From NCBI RefSeq assembly GCF_002163755.1, contig NZ_CP015864.1, positions 558,001 to 622,000 of the forward strand: 64,000 bases of DNA, given 5' to 3'. Of the stretch, positions 45,102 to 54,585 are shown piece after piece. The notes under the pieces were generated by a model. That model worked only from the letters and a program-made list of their open reading frames with translations. It searched no databases and was not told where the DNA came from. This DNA is from Vibrio campbellii CAIM 519 = NBRC 15631 = ATCC 25920. Lineage in GTDB: Bacteria > Pseudomonadota > Gammaproteobacteria > Enterobacterales > Vibrionaceae. The position numbers were made by a program, and so were the translations under genes. Positions within the stretch are counted from its first letter, which is position 1. Each line of letters begins with the position of its first letter.

Positions 45102-45793
45102 GTCACCTCCTCTTTCAATTCTCCGGCTTCCATTCGATACACTCGATCACAACGGCTGGCTAAAAGGCTGTCATGCGTAACTAAGATTAAGGTCGTACCG
45201 TGTTGTTCGTTCAAGTCAAAAAGCAGCTCAATGACTTTCTCGGCGGTTTGGTGGTCCAAATTCCCTGTTGGCTCGTCTGCAAACAACAGCTCTGGCTGAG
45301 TCATGAACGCACGAGCAAGGGCAACCCTTTGTTGTTCCCCCCCTGATAACTGACTTGGTAAATGATCTAAGCGCTTTTCTAGGCCTACCGTAGTCAGCAA
45401 ATCCTTTGCCCTTGAATCATCTTCAGCCTCACCACGTAGAAGACAAGGCAGCGTTACGTTGCGCAGAGCAGTTAGGCTCGGGATAAGAAGGAAGCTCTGA
45501 AACACAAAGCCCAGCGAGTCAGCGCGAATTTTTGCACGTGCTTCGTCGTCCATTTTGGAAAGCTCATGACCGAGCAACGTAATCTCTCCCGACGTTGGTG
45601 TGTCCAACCCGGCAAGGAGTGTCATTAGCGTAGATTTTCCCGCGCCAGATGTACCGACAATGGCAATTCTTTCACCCTTTCTAATGTCAACATTTACATT
45701 TTTAAGGATTGTTAATTGTTCTTGATTAGTAGAGACTTGTTTAGAAACCAAATTCGCTTGAACAATAGGTGCGTTAAGTACAGGTGTTTGCAT
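45092..45793 (-). CDS. ybbA: ABC transporter ATPase, YbbA-type
   Basis: 233 residues. Walker A GTSGAGKST, signature LSGGEQQRVALARA, Walker B ELLFADEPTGNLD, and H-loop VTHD. MacB/LolD-like. Pairs with the YbbP permease. Its ATG shares the CATG at 45791-45794 with the divergent tesA start. Confidence 0.93.
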   Translation of the reverse strand: MQTPVLNAPIVQANLVSKQVSTNQEQLTILKNVNVDIRKGERIAIVGTSGAGKSTLMTLLAGLDTPTSGEITLLGHELSKMDDEARAKIRADSLGFVFQSFLLIPSLTALRNVTLPCLLRGEAEDDSRAKDLLTTVGLEKRLDHLPSQLSGGEQQRVALARAFMTQPELLFADEPTGNLDHQTAEKVIELLFDLNEQHGTTLILVTHDSLLASRCDRVYRMEAGELKEEVTCP

Positions 45794-46394
45794 GATTCGT
45801 ATACTTTCCTTAGTTCTTTTTTTCTGCCTTTCCGCTACAGTACATGCGAGCGAAAAGCTACTTGTTTTGGGCGACAGCCTGAGCGCTGGTTATCAAATGC
45901 CTATAGAGGAGAGTTGGCCTAGCTTACTCCCAGACGCGTTATTAGAACATGGCCAAGATGTAAAAGTTGTAAACGGTAGCATTTCTGGTGACACCACAGG
46001 CAATGGCCTTGCACGGTTACCTTCTCTCCTTGAGCATCACACGCCCGATTTGGTTCTGATTGAGCTTGGCGCTAACGATGGCCTGCGTGGTTTCCCACCT
46101 AAACTTATTACGTCAAACCTATCGAAAATGATTACCATGATCAAAGATTCTGGTGCGGATGTCGTCATGATGCAAATCCGCGTCCCACCGAACTATGGTA
46201 AGCGTTACAGCGATATGTTCTACGATATCTACCCTAAACTGGCAGAACATCAGCAAGTCGCGCTAATGCCGTTTTTCTTAGAGCATGTCATCATTAAACC
46301 AGAGTGGATGATGGAAGATGGCTTGCACCCAAAACCGGAAGCTCAACCCTACATTGCTGACTTTGTCGCTCAAGAATTGGTTAAACATCTCTAA
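45792..46394 (+). CDS. tesA: Periplasmic SGNH esterase / thioesterase I
   Basis: 200 residues with signal peptide (MIRILSLVLFFCLSATVHA). SGNH blocks are complete: GDSLSAGY with the nucleophile Ser, Gly in NGSISGDTT, GANDG, and the catalytic Asp-x-x-His in EDGLHP. It hydrolyses acyl-CoA, lysophospholipid and other esters in the periplasm. Divergent from ybbA, with start codons that overlap. Confidence 0.93.
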   Translation: MIRILSLVLFFCLSATVHASEKLLVLGDSLSAGYQMPIEESWPSLLPDALLEHGQDVKVVNGSISGDTTGNGLARLPSLLEHHTPDLVLIELGANDGLRGFPPKLITSNLSKMITMIKDSGADVVMMQIRVPPNYGKRYSDMFYDIYPKLAEHQQVALMPFFLEHVIIKPEWMMEDGLHPKPEAQPYIADFVAQELVKHL

Positions 46395-46477
46395 TTTTAC
46401 TGGTCTAGCTCAATAAGTTTTACCTAACTTTACGTTACCCTAACCGGTATCTTATTCACCAAGGTTAGATAATAACA

Positions 46478-47677
46478 ATGCAAATAGAACCGTTAATTCA
46501 GGGTGTTGTAGCTCGCTCGGCACACCCGTATGGGTGCCGCGCTTCCATCAAAGAGCAAATTGAATACGTAAAACAGGCACCACAGATCAAAAATGGCCCC
46601 AAGCGCGTTTTGATTATTGGTGCTTCTTCAGGTTTCGGCTTAGCCGCTCGCATCGCCCTTACATTCGGCGGTGCAGAAGCAGACACGATTGGCGTCTCTT
46701 TTGAACGCGGCCCATCAGACAAGGGCGTTGGCAGCGCAGGTTGGTACAACAACATCTATTTTAAAGATGAAGCCACTCATCATGGCCGTACTGCGGTTAA
46801 CATCGTAGGCGACGCCTTTTCTGATACTGTTCGTAACCAAGTGATTGAAGCGATTGAAACCTACTTCGAAGGTGAAGTAGATCTAGTGATTTACAGCCTG
46901 GCGACTGGTGTTCGTCCAAAACCAGAATCCGACGAGTTCTGGCGCAGCGTCATCAAACCTATTGGTGAATCGGTGACGGGTGCTTCTATCCTGCTTGAAA
47001 ACGACCAATGGGTTGAATCAACGCTCGCTCCAGCGACAGAAGAAGAAGCGGAAGCAACGAATAAAGTGATGGGCGGTGAAGACTGGGAAAGTTGGATCGA
47101 CACACTGATCAACTCAGAGTCGATAGCCAAAGGTTGTAAAACCATCGCCTTCTCCTACATGGGGCCGGACGTAATACACCCTATTTACTTAGATGGCACG
47201 TTAGGTCGCGCAAAAGTAGATTTACACCAAACCAGTCATGCATTAAATATCAAAATGGCAAACTTTGGTGGCGGAGCGTACGCCACTGTATGTAAGGCCT
47301 TGGTAACTAAAGCGAGTGTTTTCATCCCAGCTCTCAGCCCTTACCTTCTGGCGCTATATCGTGTGATGAAAGAAAAAGGCACGCACGAACGTTGTATTGA
47401 GCAAATGCAACGCCTGTTTACGACCAAGCTGTATGACCAACCAAAAGTGCCTGTCGATGGCGAACGTTTGATTCGTATCGATGATCTTGAATTGGATCCT
47501 GAAGTCCAAAAAGAAGTGTTGGCTTTGTTAGAACAAATGAACGCGGAGAACTTTGCCGAAATCGGCGATTATGAAGGCTTTAAAGACGAATTTATGAAGC
47601 TAAATGGTTTTAACTTTGAAGGTGTCGATTACACTCAGGACATCTCAATGAAAACGCTTAAAGCATTGAAACCGTAA
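46478..47677 (+). CDS. fabV: Enoyl-ACP reductase FabV
   Basis: Reduces the double bond in the last step of fatty-acid elongation with NADH; FabV enzymes are resistant to triclosan. 399 residues. Family start IQGVVARSAHPYGC, nucleotide motif IIGASSGFGLAARIA, and catalytic region FSYMGPDVIHPIYLDGTLGR followed by AK (Tyr-x8-Lys). The last part has the FAD-like C-terminal region of the family. Terminator 52 bases after the stop. Confidence 0.95.
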   Translation: MQIEPLIQGVVARSAHPYGCRASIKEQIEYVKQAPQIKNGPKRVLIIGASSGFGLAARIALTFGGAEADTIGVSFERGPSDKGVGSAGWYNNIYFKDEATHHGRTAVNIVGDAFSDTVRNQVIEAIETYFEGEVDLVIYSLATGVRPKPESDEFWRSVIKPIGESVTGASILLENDQWVESTLAPATEEEAEATNKVMGGEDWESWIDTLINSESIAKGCKTIAFSYMGPDVIHPIYLDGTLGRAKVDLHQTSHALNIKMANFGGGAYATVCKALVTKASVFIPALSPYLLALYRVMKEKGTHERCIEQMQRLFTTKLYDQPKVPVDGERLIRIDDLELDPEVQKEVLALLEQMNAENFAEIGDYEGFKDEFMKLNGFNFEGVDYTQDISMKTLKALKP

Positions 47678-47729
47678 ACTGCCTTCCAACCCTGGCGTCT
47701 CACTTATAAGACAGTGCCAAGTATTTAAG

Positions 47730-47759
47730 AGTCCTGAAAGGTTTTCAGGACTTTTTTTT
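47730..47759 (+). terminator. Terminator of fabV
   Basis: AGTCCTGAAA pairs with TTTCAGGACT across a 2-3 base loop, followed by T8. Confidence 0.9.
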
Positions 47760-47883
47760 ATCTGAAGTAATCGTCCCCCTATACTTGATCTAGTCGAGGA
47801 TTTAAATGATGTGTACATCTGGCTACAAATAGAAAAATGATACTTGTTCACAGGGTGTGGGCCGACGGCAAAGGACTGCTTTT

Positions 47884-49794
47884 ATGGGTACATTACAAAC
47901 ACTAGATTACGAGATACCCGAATCGATGCGGAGAAGTTGGCAAAATATCGTCAACCTCTTAGCACGCGTTGCCGATGTACCCACTACACTGATCATGCGC
48001 ATACATCCCGACTACATAGAAGTAAACACCACTAGCGAAACCGAAAATAACCCTTACCAAGTTGGCGACAAAGAAAAACTAGGACATGGTCTTTACTGTG
48101 AACACGTTATCCAAAACAAATGCGGGCTGTTGGTCCCAAATGCACTGGTTGACGAGAATTGGAAAGATAACCCAGACATCGAGCTAGGAATGCTCTCTTA
48201 TTGCGGGCTGCCGCTGTATTGGCCGAACGGAGAAACCTTCGGCACCATCTGCATGTTGGATGTTAAAGAAAACCAATATAACGACACCTACCGAGAGCTT
48301 CTCGCCTCTTTTAAAGAGTCTATAGAAGCGCAGCTTGCCGTCGTTTTTCAACAACATAAGCTTGTCCGCTTGAATAACGAACTCAAAAGTCGGGTTGAAA
48401 CCCGCACTACTGACCTTGCTCAGCTTAGTTACTCGTTGACAAGAGAGATAGACCGCCGTAAAGCCGCCGAGAAGCAAGTCAACTATCAGCAGACTCACGA
48501 TCAAGGGACAGGCTTTTTGAATCGAGCAGCACTCGAACAAGTGTTGGACCAAACCTTAGATGGCATTGATACTGAACAACACTCTTTAGTGGTGATTAAC
48601 GTCGGCTTTAGCAACGCTCGAAGCATACAAACGAAATACGGCTTTGAAGCCTTTGACGAGGTGTTGAAAGAGTTTCGCTTTCGCCTTGGCCACACCGAAT
48701 CCAGCTATTTTGTCACAGGAAGACCGAGCTCTAACGACGTCGTTATCATCGTTACTGGTGAAAACATAGAAACGAAGGTACAGCACCTCCTCGACGATAT
48801 TACTCATGTCAGCTTGGGGAGCTTTTGTATTGAGGACAACGAAGTCCACCTCAATTCTTATGTGGGTGTAGTTCAAGCCCACAAAAACAGTTATGGGAAG
48901 CAACTACTGCAAAATGCGTGTTATGCAATGTTACTGTGTAAAGAGTCGGGCGAATCTTATCGCTACCTCTGTGAAAGCCAGTCTCAAGATATTAGTGACC
49001 ATAACAAACTCGAGAGCTACTTGCTGCAAGCGGTTCGTAACGATGACTTAATGCTGTACTACCAACCGAAGGTTCTTCCACATAACCATAAATGGATTGG
49101 TGCTGAGGCATTACTTCGTTGGCGCCATCCGGTGCTGGGCGATGTCTCTAATGAGGCCCTAATTCACATGGCCGAGCAAAATGGCTTAATCTTTGAGGTC
49201 GGTTCGTTTGTCCTTCGCACTGCAATAGATAAAGCTAAGCAATGGTCTGAGCTGGTGGATAACTTTAAGATTGCCGTGAATGTCTCACCTATCCAATTGC
49301 AAAACGTTAACTTCGCAGAGCAAATTGAACACCTATTAGATACCTTTCACCTACCCGCGCACTTCCTCGAACTGGAAGTTACCGAGAGCGCGCTCATTGC
49401 TGATGAGGTTGTTGCACGTAATACATTGAATAAACTACACGAACTTGGTGTGACATTGTCACTCGATGACTTCGGGACGGGTTATGCCTCTTTCAGTTAT
49501 CTGAAAAAATACCCGTTTGATGCGATTAAAATTGATAAAAGCTTTGTTCAGCAAATGGAAAAGTCTGACGACGACAAAGCCATCATCCGCTCTATCATCC
49601 ACATCGCCAAAAAACTGGAACTTCAAGTGGTCATTGAAGGGATTGAATCCACTCAACAAGAGCAATTTTTGATTGGTGAAGGCTGCGATATTGGGCAAGG
49701 CTTTTTGTACGGTAAGCCAATGCCTTGCAATGAATTTGAACAAAGTTTGTTTAATCAAAACCTATTAGGTGGACAATACACCTATTCTTCCTAA
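47884..49794 (+). CDS. GAF-GGDEF(degenerate)-EAL cyclic-di-GMP phosphodiesterase
   Basis: 636 residues from the ATG at 47884, with AAAGGA upstream; an ATG at 47857 is less likely. Order: GAF-type sensor (about 15-160), coiled coil, GGDEF domain whose signature is lost (GRPSSND, about 280), EAL domain (about 380-630). The EAL keeps GAEALLRWRHP, NVSPIQLQN, LELEVTESAL, LDDFGTGYASF and VIEGIES, so it is probably active. No membrane helix: cytoplasmic c-di-GMP hydrolase. It is one of two c-di-GMP genes in the window. Confidence 0.9.
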   Translation: MGTLQTLDYEIPESMRRSWQNIVNLLARVADVPTTLIMRIHPDYIEVNTTSETENNPYQVGDKEKLGHGLYCEHVIQNKCGLLVPNALVDENWKDNPDIELGMLSYCGLPLYWPNGETFGTICMLDVKENQYNDTYRELLASFKESIEAQLAVVFQQHKLVRLNNELKSRVETRTTDLAQLSYSLTREIDRRKAAEKQVNYQQTHDQGTGFLNRAALEQVLDQTLDGIDTEQHSLVVINVGFSNARSIQTKYGFEAFDEVLKEFRFRLGHTESSYFVTGRPSSNDVVIIVTGENIETKVQHLLDDITHVSLGSFCIEDNEVHLNSYVGVVQAHKNSYGKQLLQNACYAMLLCKESGESYRYLCESQSQDISDHNKLESYLLQAVRNDDLMLYYQPKVLPHNHKWIGAEALLRWRHPVLGDVSNEALIHMAEQNGLIFEVGSFVLRTAIDKAKQWSELVDNFKIAVNVSPIQLQNVNFAEQIEHLLDTFHLPAHFLELEVTESALIADEVVARNTLNKLHELGVTLSLDDFGTGYASFSYLKKYPFDAIKIDKSFVQQMEKSDDDKAIIRSIIHIAKKLELQVVIEGIESTQQEQFLIGEGCDIGQGFLYGKPMPCNEFEQSLFNQNLLGGQYTYSS

Positions 49795-49866
49795 GCATTT
49801 CCTTTACTCTGCTGGCGGTGGTTTCTATAATCGCCGCCCGCTTCCAATAAAAAGGCCATTATCTTC

Positions 49867-51522
49867 ATGGATCAGTTGACTGCCACGCTTAAGAAAATCG
49901 AAAAGCAGAACTATCGCGCATACCAACAAATCAAAGGTCAGTACGACTTTGGTGATTTCGACTTGTACATTGATTACGTACAAGGTGACCCGTACGCCTC
50001 TGCTTCTCGTCTACGTGCTACTCGCGCGTGGTCTTTGACCGGTCTTGAATGGCTTAAAGACGAATCCCCTGCATTCCAACGCGCGGCTCGTGACTTTATT
50101 GCTCGCAGTTTTGATGAGTTTGCAAAACAAGAGAACGCCGTTTCTATCTCTCTAAGCGGTCAAACCGTTCTAGATAACACTGCGGTGCTTTTCACTGAAG
50201 AAGGCATTGAGCTTCGCTTCCGCGTGAATTTGCCAGCTGAAGGTCGCTCTGTTCTTGGTAAGAAAGCGAACAACATTTTGACGTTCTACTTGCCGAAGTT
50301 TATTCGTCGCGCAACGCTGGAGCGTGAGCTGAACAAAGATGCATTGATTGAGCACTGTAAAGTGGTGGAAGATCAAGCGTCACTGCGTGAACAATTAGAA
50401 GCAAATAATCTTGTCGCTTTCGTTGCGAATGGCAGCGTGCTTCCACGTATTGCCGGTAACTGCGATCTTCCGATGAAAGATGCGGTAGAATTTAAAGCGC
50501 CAGAATCACTTCAGGTTACTCTTCACGCACCAAATAAAGGCTATGTAACCGGTTTAGGTATTCCAAAAGGCATCACCTTGATTGTTGGTGGTGGTTTCCA
50601 CGGTAAATCAACGCTACTGAATGCAATAGAACGTTCTATCTATGATCACATTCCTGGCGATGGTCGTGAATACATCGTAACAGATGCGAATGCGATGAAG
50701 ATCCGTGCGGAAGATGGTCGTTGTGTTCATCACTTGAACCTATCGAACTACATCAACCACTTGCCAATGGGTAAAGACACGGCGGATTTCTCTACGCAAG
50801 ATGCGTCGGGATCAACTTCTCAAGCGGCTTGGCTACAAGAGTCTATCGAAGCAGGCGCAAGTTCACTTCTTATCGATGAAGATACGTCAGCAACTAACTT
50901 TATGATTCGCGACGAACGTATGCAGGCGTTAGTAGCAAAAGGTGACGAACCCATCACTCCATTGGTCGACCGTATCGGCCAACTGCGTGACGAGTTAGAA
51001 ATCTCTACCATCATCGTTATGGGTGGCTCTGGTGACTACCTAGACGTTGCGGATACGGTTATACAAATGCACGACTACCAAGCGGTTGATGTAACCGAAA
51101 AAGCCAAAGAGGTTATCGATCAGCACCCTACTCAGCGTCATAACGAATCAGAAGAGAGCCTACAAACGTTCAGTCCTCGCGCGTTGAACCGTGTAGCACT
51201 GATGAACATTCTGACAGACGGTAAGTTCCGCGTGAATGCAAAAGGCAAAGACTCTCTTCGCTTCGGTAAAGAGTTTACAGACCTGAGCGCACTTGAGCAG
51301 TTGGAGTCCGCAGATGAAGTCAACACCATCGGTTGGCTTTGGTTCCAGATCGCGCAACTTCCTGGTTGGTGTAACCACCCAGCGAAAGAAATTGAAGACA
51401 TGCTATCTGGCGAATGGTACGCAACACTGCCGAAACAAGGTGATCTCGCGAAACCACGTACATTAGATGTCATGGCGGCACTGAACCGCATGCGTAAGTC
51501 TCAGTTCAAACCTTCTCGTTAA
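49867..51522 (+). CDS. ABC-class predicted ATPase (PF09818 type)
   Basis: 551 residues, soluble. Walker A variant GGGFHGKSTLLNAIER (about 240), signature-like region QDASGSTSQAA, Walker B SLLIDEDTSATNFM (about 335-348) and a switch region IIVMGGSGDYLDVAD. This is the lone 'predicted ATPase of the ABC class' family. It has no transporter partner; function unknown. Followed by a strong terminator. Confidence 0.85.
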   Translation: MDQLTATLKKIEKQNYRAYQQIKGQYDFGDFDLYIDYVQGDPYASASRLRATRAWSLTGLEWLKDESPAFQRAARDFIARSFDEFAKQENAVSISLSGQTVLDNTAVLFTEEGIELRFRVNLPAEGRSVLGKKANNILTFYLPKFIRRATLERELNKDALIEHCKVVEDQASLREQLEANNLVAFVANGSVLPRIAGNCDLPMKDAVEFKAPESLQVTLHAPNKGYVTGLGIPKGITLIVGGGFHGKSTLLNAIERSIYDHIPGDGREYIVTDANAMKIRAEDGRCVHHLNLSNYINHLPMGKDTADFSTQDASGSTSQAAWLQESIEAGASSLLIDEDTSATNFMIRDERMQALVAKGDEPITPLVDRIGQLRDELEISTIIVMGGSGDYLDVADTVIQMHDYQAVDVTEKAKEVIDQHPTQRHNESEESLQTFSPRALNRVALMNILTDGKFRVNAKGKDSLRFGKEFTDLSALEQLESADEVNTIGWLWFQIAQLPGWCNHPAKEIEDMLSGEWYATLPKQGDLAKPRTLDVMAALNRMRKSQFKPSR

Positions 51523-51542
51523 TACTGAGCAACACGAATAGC

Positions 51543-51573
51543 AAAAAGGCAGCGATAGAACGCTGCCTTTTTT
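51543..51573. terminator. Terminator after the ABC-class ATPase
   Basis: GGCAGCG (51548-51554) pairs with CGCTGCC (51561-51567), then T6; A5 on the left lets it act both ways. Confidence 0.88.
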
Positions 51574-51637
51574 GTTTGAATTAGATTGGGGAGTATCGCC
51601 AATAAACTCAATTTGTTACGTCGTAACGCAGAACCTA

Positions 51638-52258
51638 TCATCCGTTACGTAAAACATTCCATGCATCGCACAAAACCCGAAAGCGCTCTGAATCCCCATT
51701 GTCTCTGTCTGGATGCCAACGTAGCGCAAGTTTGCGCCACTGCTTTCGGATTTCTGCTTTAGTCGCATCTGCACTTAACTCAAATAAACTCAGCGCCTTG
51801 GCGCGGTCTAAATCAGAAGGCGAGCTTCCACCTATATAACGTTGGTATCGGCTCCAGAATTCATTAAGCAGCCTACGTACCTCACCTTCATCCGCTTCGT
51901 AGTTCTTCCAATCAAGGTAATACTCTCTTAGAGGATCATTGGTATCGATACTGTGACGAGAGGCTTCAATGGCCGACATGAGGACAATATTCATTGCTTC
52001 AACTTGCAACCAGCCGTCTGGGTATAACGTTTCTTGTAGCTGATAAAGGGCGTTCATCAGTAAGAAGTTACGTTTAAACAGGTCTTTATCTGGAGATGAA
52101 TCTAATTGAGGAACGTAACCATGCTCACCAAGTTCCTGCGCGAGTGTGTGCACCTTCCAGTTGGTAGGTTGTTTTCGGAGAATGTCTAGAATCGGCCACA
52201 ACAATGGATTTTCCATATATTGCTGTCCGTTGTGGCAAACATCAAATTGTTCGTCCAT
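51638..52258 (-). CDS. DnaJ-related protein with C-terminal J domain
   Basis: 206 residues. N-terminal DNAJ-related helical domain (ENPLLWPILDILRK ... VHTLAQELGEHGYVPQ), C-terminal J domain with the HPD motif (LALRWHPDRDNG). The J domain sits at the end, unlike in DnaJ. A co-chaperone for a DnaK-type partner is likely. The start could be the second Met (about residue 15). Confidence 0.88.
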   Translation of the reverse strand: MDEQFDVCHNGQQYMENPLLWPILDILRKQPTNWKVHTLAQELGEHGYVPQLDSSPDKDLFKRNFLLMNALYQLQETLYPDGWLQVEAMNIVLMSAIEASRHSIDTNDPLREYYLDWKNYEADEGEVRRLLNEFWSRYQRYIGGSSPSDLDRAKALSLFELSADATKAEIRKQWRKLALRWHPDRDNGDSERFRVLCDAWNVLRNG

Positions 52259-52317
52259 GTATCCCCTAACCGTTTTAAGTACCTGTTATTAAAGCTAGTC
52301 AATTTGTACCATAAACA

Positions 52318-52352
52318 CAAAAAGGCTGACAGTCATAAACCGTCAGCCTTTT
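52318..52352 (-). terminator. Terminator of the 2OG oxygenase gene
   Basis: AAAGGCTGAC (52321-52330) pairs with GTCAGCCTTT (52342-52351), flanked by A and T runs. Confidence 0.85.
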
Positions 52353-52371
52353 GAAGGAGGAGCTCGTTAAC

Positions 52372-53211
52372 TTAAATAACGCCCAGCTCTCTCAGACGCT
52401 CCATCAAGTAACTGTGTGCGGTGTAACGCTCAGAAAGCACAGTATCCGGTTTTGGGTGTAGGAACAGTGGCAAAGAAATACGAGATTTTTCTTGGCGACC
52501 GCCTGTTGGGTTGATAACGCGATGAGTCGTCGATGGGAAGTAACCACCCGATGCTTCTTGCAGCATGTCACCAATGTTGATGATTAGGTTACCGAAGTCA
52601 CATGGCACATCTAGCCAATCACCTTCTTTGCTCTTTACCTGAAGACCCGGCTCGTTCGCTGCTGGCAGTACTGTTAGAAGGTTGATGTCTTCATGGGCAG
52701 CTGCACGAATTGCGCCCGGCTCTTCTTCGCCAGTCATCGGTGGGTAATGTAGAACGCGTAGAAGTGTTTTATCGCTGTTGTTGATCATTTCAGACAACGC
52801 GATAGAGAATTTCTCTTGTACCTCTTTTGGTGCGTATTCTTCTACCCAGCCAAGCAGTTCTTGAGCAAACGCATTAGCACGGTCATAGTATTCCATAATT
52901 TCCGCTTTTAACTGCTCAGGCATTTGTCCCCAAGGGTATACATGAAAGTACTCTTTAATATCTTTTACTGATTGGCCTTTCGCGACTTCAGAAACTGATG
53001 GTGGAAAATAACCGTCTTGTGTTTCAACATTGAAATGGAAGTCGTTCTTTTGCTCAGAGCAGAAAAACTCGTACCAGTTTTTGTAAATAGACTCCACCAG
53101 CTCTTGAGGGATCGGGTGGTTTTTAAGGACACCAAAGCCTGTTTCGCGCAGTGAGGTGACGAACTGTTGAGCAGCGTCGTCAGCAAGATAATCGACAGTT
53201 TCCAGTTTCAT
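52372..53211 (-). CDS. 2-oxoglutarate/Fe(II) dioxygenase, isopenicillin-N-synthase-like
   Basis: 279 residues. N-terminal DIOX_N region (FGVLKNHPIPQEL) and core jelly roll with Fe ligands His-x-Asp in AAHEDINLLTVLP and His in PSTTHRVINP, plus the 2OG Arg in KSRISLPLF. Soluble. The substrate cannot be told. It is a single-gene unit with its own terminator. Confidence 0.9.
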   Translation of the reverse strand: MKLETVDYLADDAAQQFVTSLRETGFGVLKNHPIPQELVESIYKNWYEFFCSEQKNDFHFNVETQDGYFPPSVSEVAKGQSVKDIKEYFHVYPWGQMPEQLKAEIMEYYDRANAFAQELLGWVEEYAPKEVQEKFSIALSEMINNSDKTLLRVLHYPPMTGEEEPGAIRAAAHEDINLLTVLPAANEPGLQVKSKEGDWLDVPCDFGNLIINIGDMLQEASGGYFPSTTHRVINPTGGRQEKSRISLPLFLHPKPDTVLSERYTAHSYLMERLRELGVI

Positions 53212-53433
53212 GACATTACTTCTTTTATATTAGACTGAGCGTTGAATTCTATGGATGGCCATGTTGTAAATCAAATTTTAATGAAATGTTTGTGCGCAAA
53301 CGTTTTATTGTTGAGCAGTTTCGCAATATATCAACATAAAAAGTAAGCATTACTCCTGTAAAAGAAACAATTGCACACCGTACAATTAAGTGTAATCATT
53401 AACACAGTTTTCAATTGAAGGATCAATTTCTCT

Positions 53434-54030
53434 ATGAAAAGTACTTCTACTTTATTAGTTTTAACGATTTTCTACGCGATCGTTTTTTTGTTTTCTGCGT
53501 TAGAACCAAATTCCCGCGCGGTGTGGTTTGCAGAGATCGTTCCTGCCATCGGTATTCTTGTGGCCATTTGGGCACTGTCCATTCGCTACCAATTCAGTAA
53601 CACCGCGTATGTGCTGATGTTTGTCTGGCTGTGTCTTCATACGATTGGCGCCAAATATACCTTTGCCGAGGTGCCTTTTGATTGGTTCAATAACTTGATA
53701 GGTTCGGAGCGCAATAACTTTGACCGCGTTGCTCACTTTTCTATCGGTCTCTATGCGTACCCTATTGCTGAATACCTAATTAACAAGAAAAAAGTCAGCG
53801 CTAAATTGGCTTGTTGGTTCGCGCTCTTTGCCATCATGTCATTGGCAGCAGGCTATGAAATCATTGAATGGTGGTATGCCGCAATCGCTGGCGGTGATGA
53901 GGGTATTGCCTTCCTAGGCTCCCAAGGAGATATCTGGGACGCCCAGAAAGACATGTTATGTGACACGATGGGTGCGATATTATCTTTGGTTTTACTGACA
54001 ACTCAGCGTCGACTGGCGAAGCCACTCTAG
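53434..54030 (+). CDS. yjdF: YjdF-like membrane protein (DUF2238)
   Basis: 198 residues with about five or six membrane helices. DUF2238 traits: FNNLIGSERNNFDRVAHFSIGL and the acidic end GDIWDAQKDMLCDTMGAI. Function unknown. Its last 39 bases overlap the end of the convergent cutA gene, so the two mRNAs are complementary there. Confidence 0.85.
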   Translation: MKSTSTLLVLTIFYAIVFLFSALEPNSRAVWFAEIVPAIGILVAIWALSIRYQFSNTAYVLMFVWLCLHTIGAKYTFAEVPFDWFNNLIGSERNNFDRVAHFSIGLYAYPIAEYLINKKKVSAKLACWFALFAIMSLAAGYEIIEWWYAAIAGGDEGIAFLGSQGDIWDAQKDMLCDTMGAILSLVLLTTQRRLAKPL

Positions 54031-54324
54031 ATAAGGTTTAAACCCCTCTACAATTGGGACTTGCACGATTTGAGCAACTTCATACTCGTGCAGGTCTTTT
54101 ATTTTGTCTTCAACCAAAGCATAGAGATCTTTGCGCGTTTTAATGATCAATAGCCACTCACTATCACTGCACACTTCACCTTTCCAAACATAGTGGCTTT
54201 CCATAGCCATGGTTTGAATGCAAGCCGCTAGCTCTCCTTCCAACAAACCTTTGATGATTTCGTCGCGGTTCTTTTCTGTACCGGCGGTACTCAATACCAT
54301 ACAGTATTCGTGTTGTTCGCTCAT
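53992..54324 (-). CDS. cutA: Divalent-cation tolerance protein CutA
   Basis: 110 residues. CutA1 core: CMVLSTAGTEKNRDEI, LAACIQTMAMESHYVWKGEV, EWLLIIKTRKDLY, and VPIVEGFKPYLEWL. A cytoplasmic trimer linked to copper tolerance. Convergent with yjdF, overlapping its 3' end; 9 bases after the zinc-ribbon gene. Confidence 0.92.
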   Translation of the reverse strand: MSEQHEYCMVLSTAGTEKNRDEIIKGLLEGELAACIQTMAMESHYVWKGEVCSDSEWLLIIKTRKDLYALVEDKIKDLHEYEVAQIVQVPIVEGFKPYLEWLRQSTLSCQ

Positions 54325-54333
54325 AACTGACTC

Positions 54334-54585
54334 TTATTTCATCGTCACCTTGCCGCCAATCATCTTGTAGGCAGGTGTTCCTCTTACTAACGTATCTCTT
54401 GCAAACTCTTGTTCACAACCAGGGCAAATGCAAGGTGTCTGAGTAAAGTCTTCTACAATGCGTTCTTTGAAACACTTCACCAGCGCGCCTTTGCCGCCTT
54501 TTCGATATTTAAACAGCTGCGTCTTACATTTCGCACAATATATCTCGACCGTTTTGGTCGGTTGTTTCTTATTCGGTTTCGCCAT
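54334..54585 (-). CDS. Small zinc-ribbon protein
   Basis: 83 residues. Two Cys pairs, CAKC (about 17-20) and CPGC (about 55-58), with another Cys at 39 and 53: a zinc ribbon. Basic N-terminus (MAKPNKKQPTKT). It overlaps sgrR by 17 bases and precedes cutA, so the three are one operon. Function unknown. Confidence 0.7.
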   Translation of the reverse strand: MAKPNKKQPTKTVEIYCAKCKTQLFKYRKGGKGALVKCFKERIVEDFTQTPCICPGCEQEFARDTLVRGTPAYKMIGGKVTMK

